Shown here piece after piece: positions 4,230 to 7,081 of a stretch of DNA of 7,081 nucleotides (the first letter of the stretch is position 1; every line of letters begins with the position of its first letter). The translations under genes and the position numbers were made by a program. This DNA comes from Lysobacteraceae bacterium (GTDB lineage Bacteria; Pseudomonadota; Gammaproteobacteria; Steroidobacterales; Steroidobacteraceae). The notes under the pieces were generated by a model. The model did not search any database, was not told the origin of the DNA, and worked only from the letters and a program-made list of their open reading frames with translations. The stretch spans positions 1 to 7,081 of the forward strand of contig JAAYXG010000055.1 of NCBI GenBank assembly GCA_012516015.1. The letters run 5' to 3'.

Positions 4230-7081
4230 CTAGAAGCTCACGTCCATGCCTAAGGAGTAGTGACGTCCGACCTTGTCGTAATAGGCACCGTAGACCGGCG
4301 CGTTGAGGACCGTGTACGGCGTCATCACCGGATCGCGATCGAGGGCGTTGCGGATAGCTCCGAACAAGCGCACGCGGTCGCTCAGATTGTAGGACCCGAA
4401 CACGTTGAACATCACGTAAGAAGGAATGTCGTTCTTGCTGATCGTCGGATTGCCCGGTGTGTTGTAGAGGTTGTCCAAACGACCGGAGCTGACGTGGATG
4501 GCTTGCACCGTGGCAGACCATGTCGGCGTTCGGTAGCTCGTCGTCAGGTTGCCGCGGAAGTCCGGCACCGCCGCGAAATTGGCCGCTCCGTGCTCGCCGG
4601 CTCGGTTGACCGGCTCGGCGCCGGGCAGACCCGTGTCGACGATCGAATCGGTGACGTACGTGCCCGTGTAAGCGACCGTCCAAGTGCCGTAGCCGAGCGG
4701 CAGCGAATAATCGAGCTGCACGTCGTAGCCCTTCTGTTGGAAACTGCCGAGGTTGATCGAGCCCGCATCCAAGGCGGTCGGATCGCCGGCGTCGTTGAAG
4801 GTGAACAGATCGCAGAAGGAGCGAACGCCGGAGATACACAGGTTCGCGATGTTCGCGCCGTTCAAGTTGGTGATCGCCTTGTCGAGCTTGATGTCGTAGT
4901 AGTCGACCGAGAAGTTGAATCCGTCGAGCAGCCCTCTCGGCGAGAACACGAAGCCGATGGTCTTGGTGTCGCCTTCTTCGGCCTGTACGTTGGGGTTACC
5001 GCCCGCTGTACGTTGCGGGATCACGTAGTTGCGGATGGGCGGATTTGCGGATCCGATATCGTTGATGTTAATCATCGTGATGTTGTTCGTCACCGCGGCG
5101 CCTGGGCTGTACAACTCGTTGATGGCTGGCGCGCGAATATCGCGAGACTGCGTTACGCGGAAGCGCAGCGAATCGGACGGTTCCCAAAGGAGGCCGGCCT
5201 TCCAAGCATCCATGCCGCCGACCGTGCTGTAGTCGGCGTAGCGGTACGCCAAGTTGAGATCGATCTGCTGGGCGAACTGCGCCCCGCGAGCGAGCGGTAC
5301 GATCGCTTCGACATAGCCTTCGGCCACGTCGAAGTCGCCGGAGTATGGCGAGTTGTTGCCCGTGAAATAGCCGCCTGCGGTCGCGATCGGATCCGCGGTG
5401 ACGACTTCCTCTTCTTTGCGATAATCGACGCCCGTTGCGACGGCGATCGGGCCGGCCCAGGTGGAGAAGAGCTTGCCGTTCAGGTTCGCACCGAACGTCG
5501 TTTGCTCGTACACCACTTCCGCGTACGGATTGCCCTGGATGTAGTCGGTCGCTTCCTTCGATGGGCTGCCTTCGCCAAAGAGATTGAGCGGCACGCAGCC
5601 GGCAGCGGCGGGATCGAAGCGAGGATGACCGGGAATCGTCGCCGCGCAAACGATATTGCCGTTGTCGTCGCGAACGGCATCCACCGCAAACGCCAGATTG
5701 GCGCGGATCGGGTTGTTGCGAGATTTGTAGGTGTAGTCGTTGCGTCCGTAGGAGACGTGCGCATCCCAATCCCAGTCGGTTGCGAACGAACCTTCGAGGC
5801 CCGCCGAGAAGCGGGGCGACTTGTTTTCGATCTTGTATTTGTTGTTGCCAAGATCGTTCCCCTGACGCGTCATTCTGAAGCCGCCGACGCCTTCCGCGAC
5901 CATCGCTTCGCTGACCTCGGTGGGCAGGAAGGCGTTTTCGGCTCGAATGAATAGTTGTGTAGCGGTCAGGCGCGGCTGAGCCGCGCTCAGAAATCCGTAG
6001 GATTGCGAGTAGCCGGCAGTGACATAGCCGTGCAGCGTGTCGCTGAAGTCATAGCCGTAACGCGCATAGGCTGAAGCTCGTTCGACGCCGGGCACCAATG
6101 AGACGCCCTTGGTAATGGACTCGCCTTCGCCCCCGATCATGGTGCTGGAGGTGGCGCCGGGGCCGAGCGGATAGCCGTATTGGAATGGACGAATCGAGCC
6201 GTCGGGGTCGAACGTATAGCCGGTCAAGGAGAAAGGTACGTTCGCGGTGTTGGTCTCGTTTCGGCCTACGTTGATGACGCCGCCGACGCCGAGCGCGGTA
6301 TGGACGTTATTGCCCCAGGTAAGCGACGGCGTTCCCGGTGTCGCGACGATCATCGTTTCGCGACGGCCCCAGTCGCGAGCGTAGATGTCTTTCACGTCTT
6401 CCTGGTCGACCCAGTCGGCGCTGAAGACGAAGTGCCCGCGGCCATCCTGCGAGTTCCAGCCGCCGAGCACGCCGACGCGCTTTTGCTCCGCATCGCCTTC
6501 CTCCGAGATACCGCTCTGAGCGCGCACGCGGACGCCGTCGAATTCGCGGCGCAGCAGAATGTTTACGACACCGGAAACGGCGTCCGAGCCGTACTGCGCC
6601 GATGCGCCGCCCGTGACGACTTCGACGCGCTCGATCATCAAGGTCGGAATCAGATTGAGATCGGTCGTGGTCGGCACGGACAGATTGCTCGCCGGAGCGA
6701 ACGGCACGATGCGCGAGCTGTCGACGAGGACGAGCGTGCGCTGTCCGCCGAGGCCGCGCAGATCCGCGGTCCATTGACCCGGGCTCGCGGTGTTCACGGC
6801 GTTCGAGTTCGGATTGCGCGTTCCCTTGACCATGCCGGTCTGCTCGAGGATCTCGCCAAGGCCGGTGGCGCCCTGCGTATCGATGACGACGGAGCTGATG
6901 ACGTTCGTCGGGGTCGGCGCCTCGTAGCCGTCACGCGCTACGCGCGAACCGGTCACTTTGATTTCCTCGAGCTCCGCAACGCCCGTCGGCGTGTCCTGTG
7001 CAAGGGCGGCCGTTGCGCTCAAGTCGAGCGTGAGTGCGGTCGCCGCGAGCAGCGCTCCACGAAATGGCGTAGCCTGTTTCG
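4230..7081 (-). CDS. TonB-dependent outer-membrane receptor, start beyond the right edge
   Basis: A large outer-membrane gated channel that imports a ligand using TonB energy; 949 complete codons are visible. The reading frame stays open to the window edge and adds 19 codons before the internal TTG at 7022. These complete a Sec signal peptide: KQATPFRG, an Ala/Leu-rich core and ALAQ, with likely cleavage after residue 27, so only a few codons are missing. Then come EEIKVTGSR (38-46), near where the TonB box should lie, and the plug with DLRGLGGQRTLVLVD (106-120) and IERVEVVTGGASAQYGSDAV (149-168). The rest is a beta-barrel with a CVPLNLFGEG segment, AYRYADYS and SRDIRAPAINELYSPG, ending in YSLGMDVSF with the terminal Phe needed for outer-membrane assembly. 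The N-terminus goes directly from signal to plug, so there is no FecA-like signalling domain and no direct sigma-factor control is expected. The ligand is unknown; neighbours suggest an organic compound rather than iron. Confidence 0.94.
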   Translation of the reverse strand, partial: KQATPFRGALLAATALTLDLSATAALAQDTPTGVAELEEIKVTGSRVARDGYEAPTPTNVISSVVIDTQGATGLGEILEQTGMVKGTRNPNSNAVNTASPGQWTADLRGLGGQRTLVLVDSSRIVPFAPASNLSVPTTTDLNLIPTLMIERVEVVTGGASAQYGSDAVSGVVNILLRREFDGVRVRAQSGISEEGDAEQKRVGVLGGWNSQDGRGHFVFSADWVDQEDVKDIYARDWGRRETMIVATPGTPSLTWGNNVHTALGVGGVINVGRNETNTANVPFSLTGYTFDPDGSIRPFQYGYPLGPGATSSTMIGGEGESITKGVSLVPGVERASAYARYGYDFSDTLHGYVTAGYSQSYGFLSAAQPRLTATQLFIRAENAFLPTEVSEAMVAEGVGGFRMTRQGNDLGNNKYKIENKSPRFSAGLEGSFATDWDWDAHVSYGRNDYTYKSRNNPIRANLAFAVDAVRDDNGNIVCAATIPGHPRFDPAAAGCVPLNLFGEGSPSKEATDYIQGNPYAEVVYEQTTFGANLNGKLFSTWAGPIAVATGVDYRKEEEVVTADPIATAGGYFTGNNSPYSGDFDVAEGYVEAIVPLARGAQFAQQIDLNLAYRYADYSTVGGMDAWKAGLLWEPSDSLRFRVTQSRDIRAPAINELYSPGAAVTNNITMININDIGSANPPIRNYVIPQRTAGGNPNVQAEEGDTKTIGFVFSPRGLLDGFNFSVDYYDIKLDKAITNLNGANIANLCISGVRSFCDLFTFNDAGDPTALDAGSINLGSFQQKGYDVQLDYSLPLGYGTWTVAYTGTYVTDSIVDTGLPGAEPVNRAGEHGAANFAAVPDFRGNLTTSYRTPTWSATVQAIHVSSGRLDNLYNTPGNPTISKNDIPSYVMFNVFGSYNLSDRVRLFGAIRNALDRDPVMTPYTVLNAPVYGAYYDKVGRHYSLGMDVSF

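Noticed and set aside
4260..5954. A 564-codon open frame on the plus strand, antisense to the receptor
   Set aside because: Its translation is rich in Arg, Val, Asp and Ala with no recognisable domain, and it lies wholly opposite a clear receptor gene whose codon bias keeps the complementary frame open.

Overview
The window is a block of five protein-coding genes, all transcribed from the minus strand, from a GC-rich Gram-negative bacterium. The large TonB-dependent receptor, a Tat-exported enzyme and a lipoprotein enzyme all require an outer membrane and periplasm. The receptor style (EEIKVTGSR at the start of the plug, a Cys-VPLNLFGEG segment in the barrel, terminal Phe) is common in receptor-rich Proteobacteria such as Sphingomonadales, Caulobacterales and Steroidobacterales. 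I cannot fix the order from the sequence alone.

Layout in the direction of transcription (high to low coordinates): (1) a TonB-dependent outer-membrane receptor, 4230-7081, whose first few codons lie beyond the right edge; (2) a 112-nt gap holding a GC-rich hairpin; (3) a Tat-exported metal-dependent hydrolase of the DUF6282/amidohydrolase type, 3104-4117; (4) a gap of about 100 nt holding a perfect 13-bp inverted repeat next to a possible promoter; (5) an AAHS-type (aromatic acid:H+ symporter) MFS permease, 1656-3002; (6) only 4 nt later, a lipoprotein alpha/beta-hydrolase resembling bacterial esterase 713, 635-1651; (7) 21 nt later, a DHA2-type MFS transporter, 1-613, running off the left edge. 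The permease, esterase and DHA2 genes are packed as one operon. The receptor and Tat hydrolase may be co-transcribed with them or form a separate upstream unit.

Every product is predicted to sit in or beyond the inner membrane. A reasonable model is an uptake and hydrolysis route for a small, probably aromatic, ester- or amide-like compound: the receptor brings it across the outer membrane, the two exported hydrolases cleave it in the periplasm, the AAHS permease imports an acidic product, and the DHA2 pump exports toxic substrate or by-product. The families and locations are read from sequence; the shared substrate is inference. No RNA gene, CRISPR array, insertion sequence or phage feature was seen. 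Large open frames on the plus strand opposite these genes look like codon-bias shadows.
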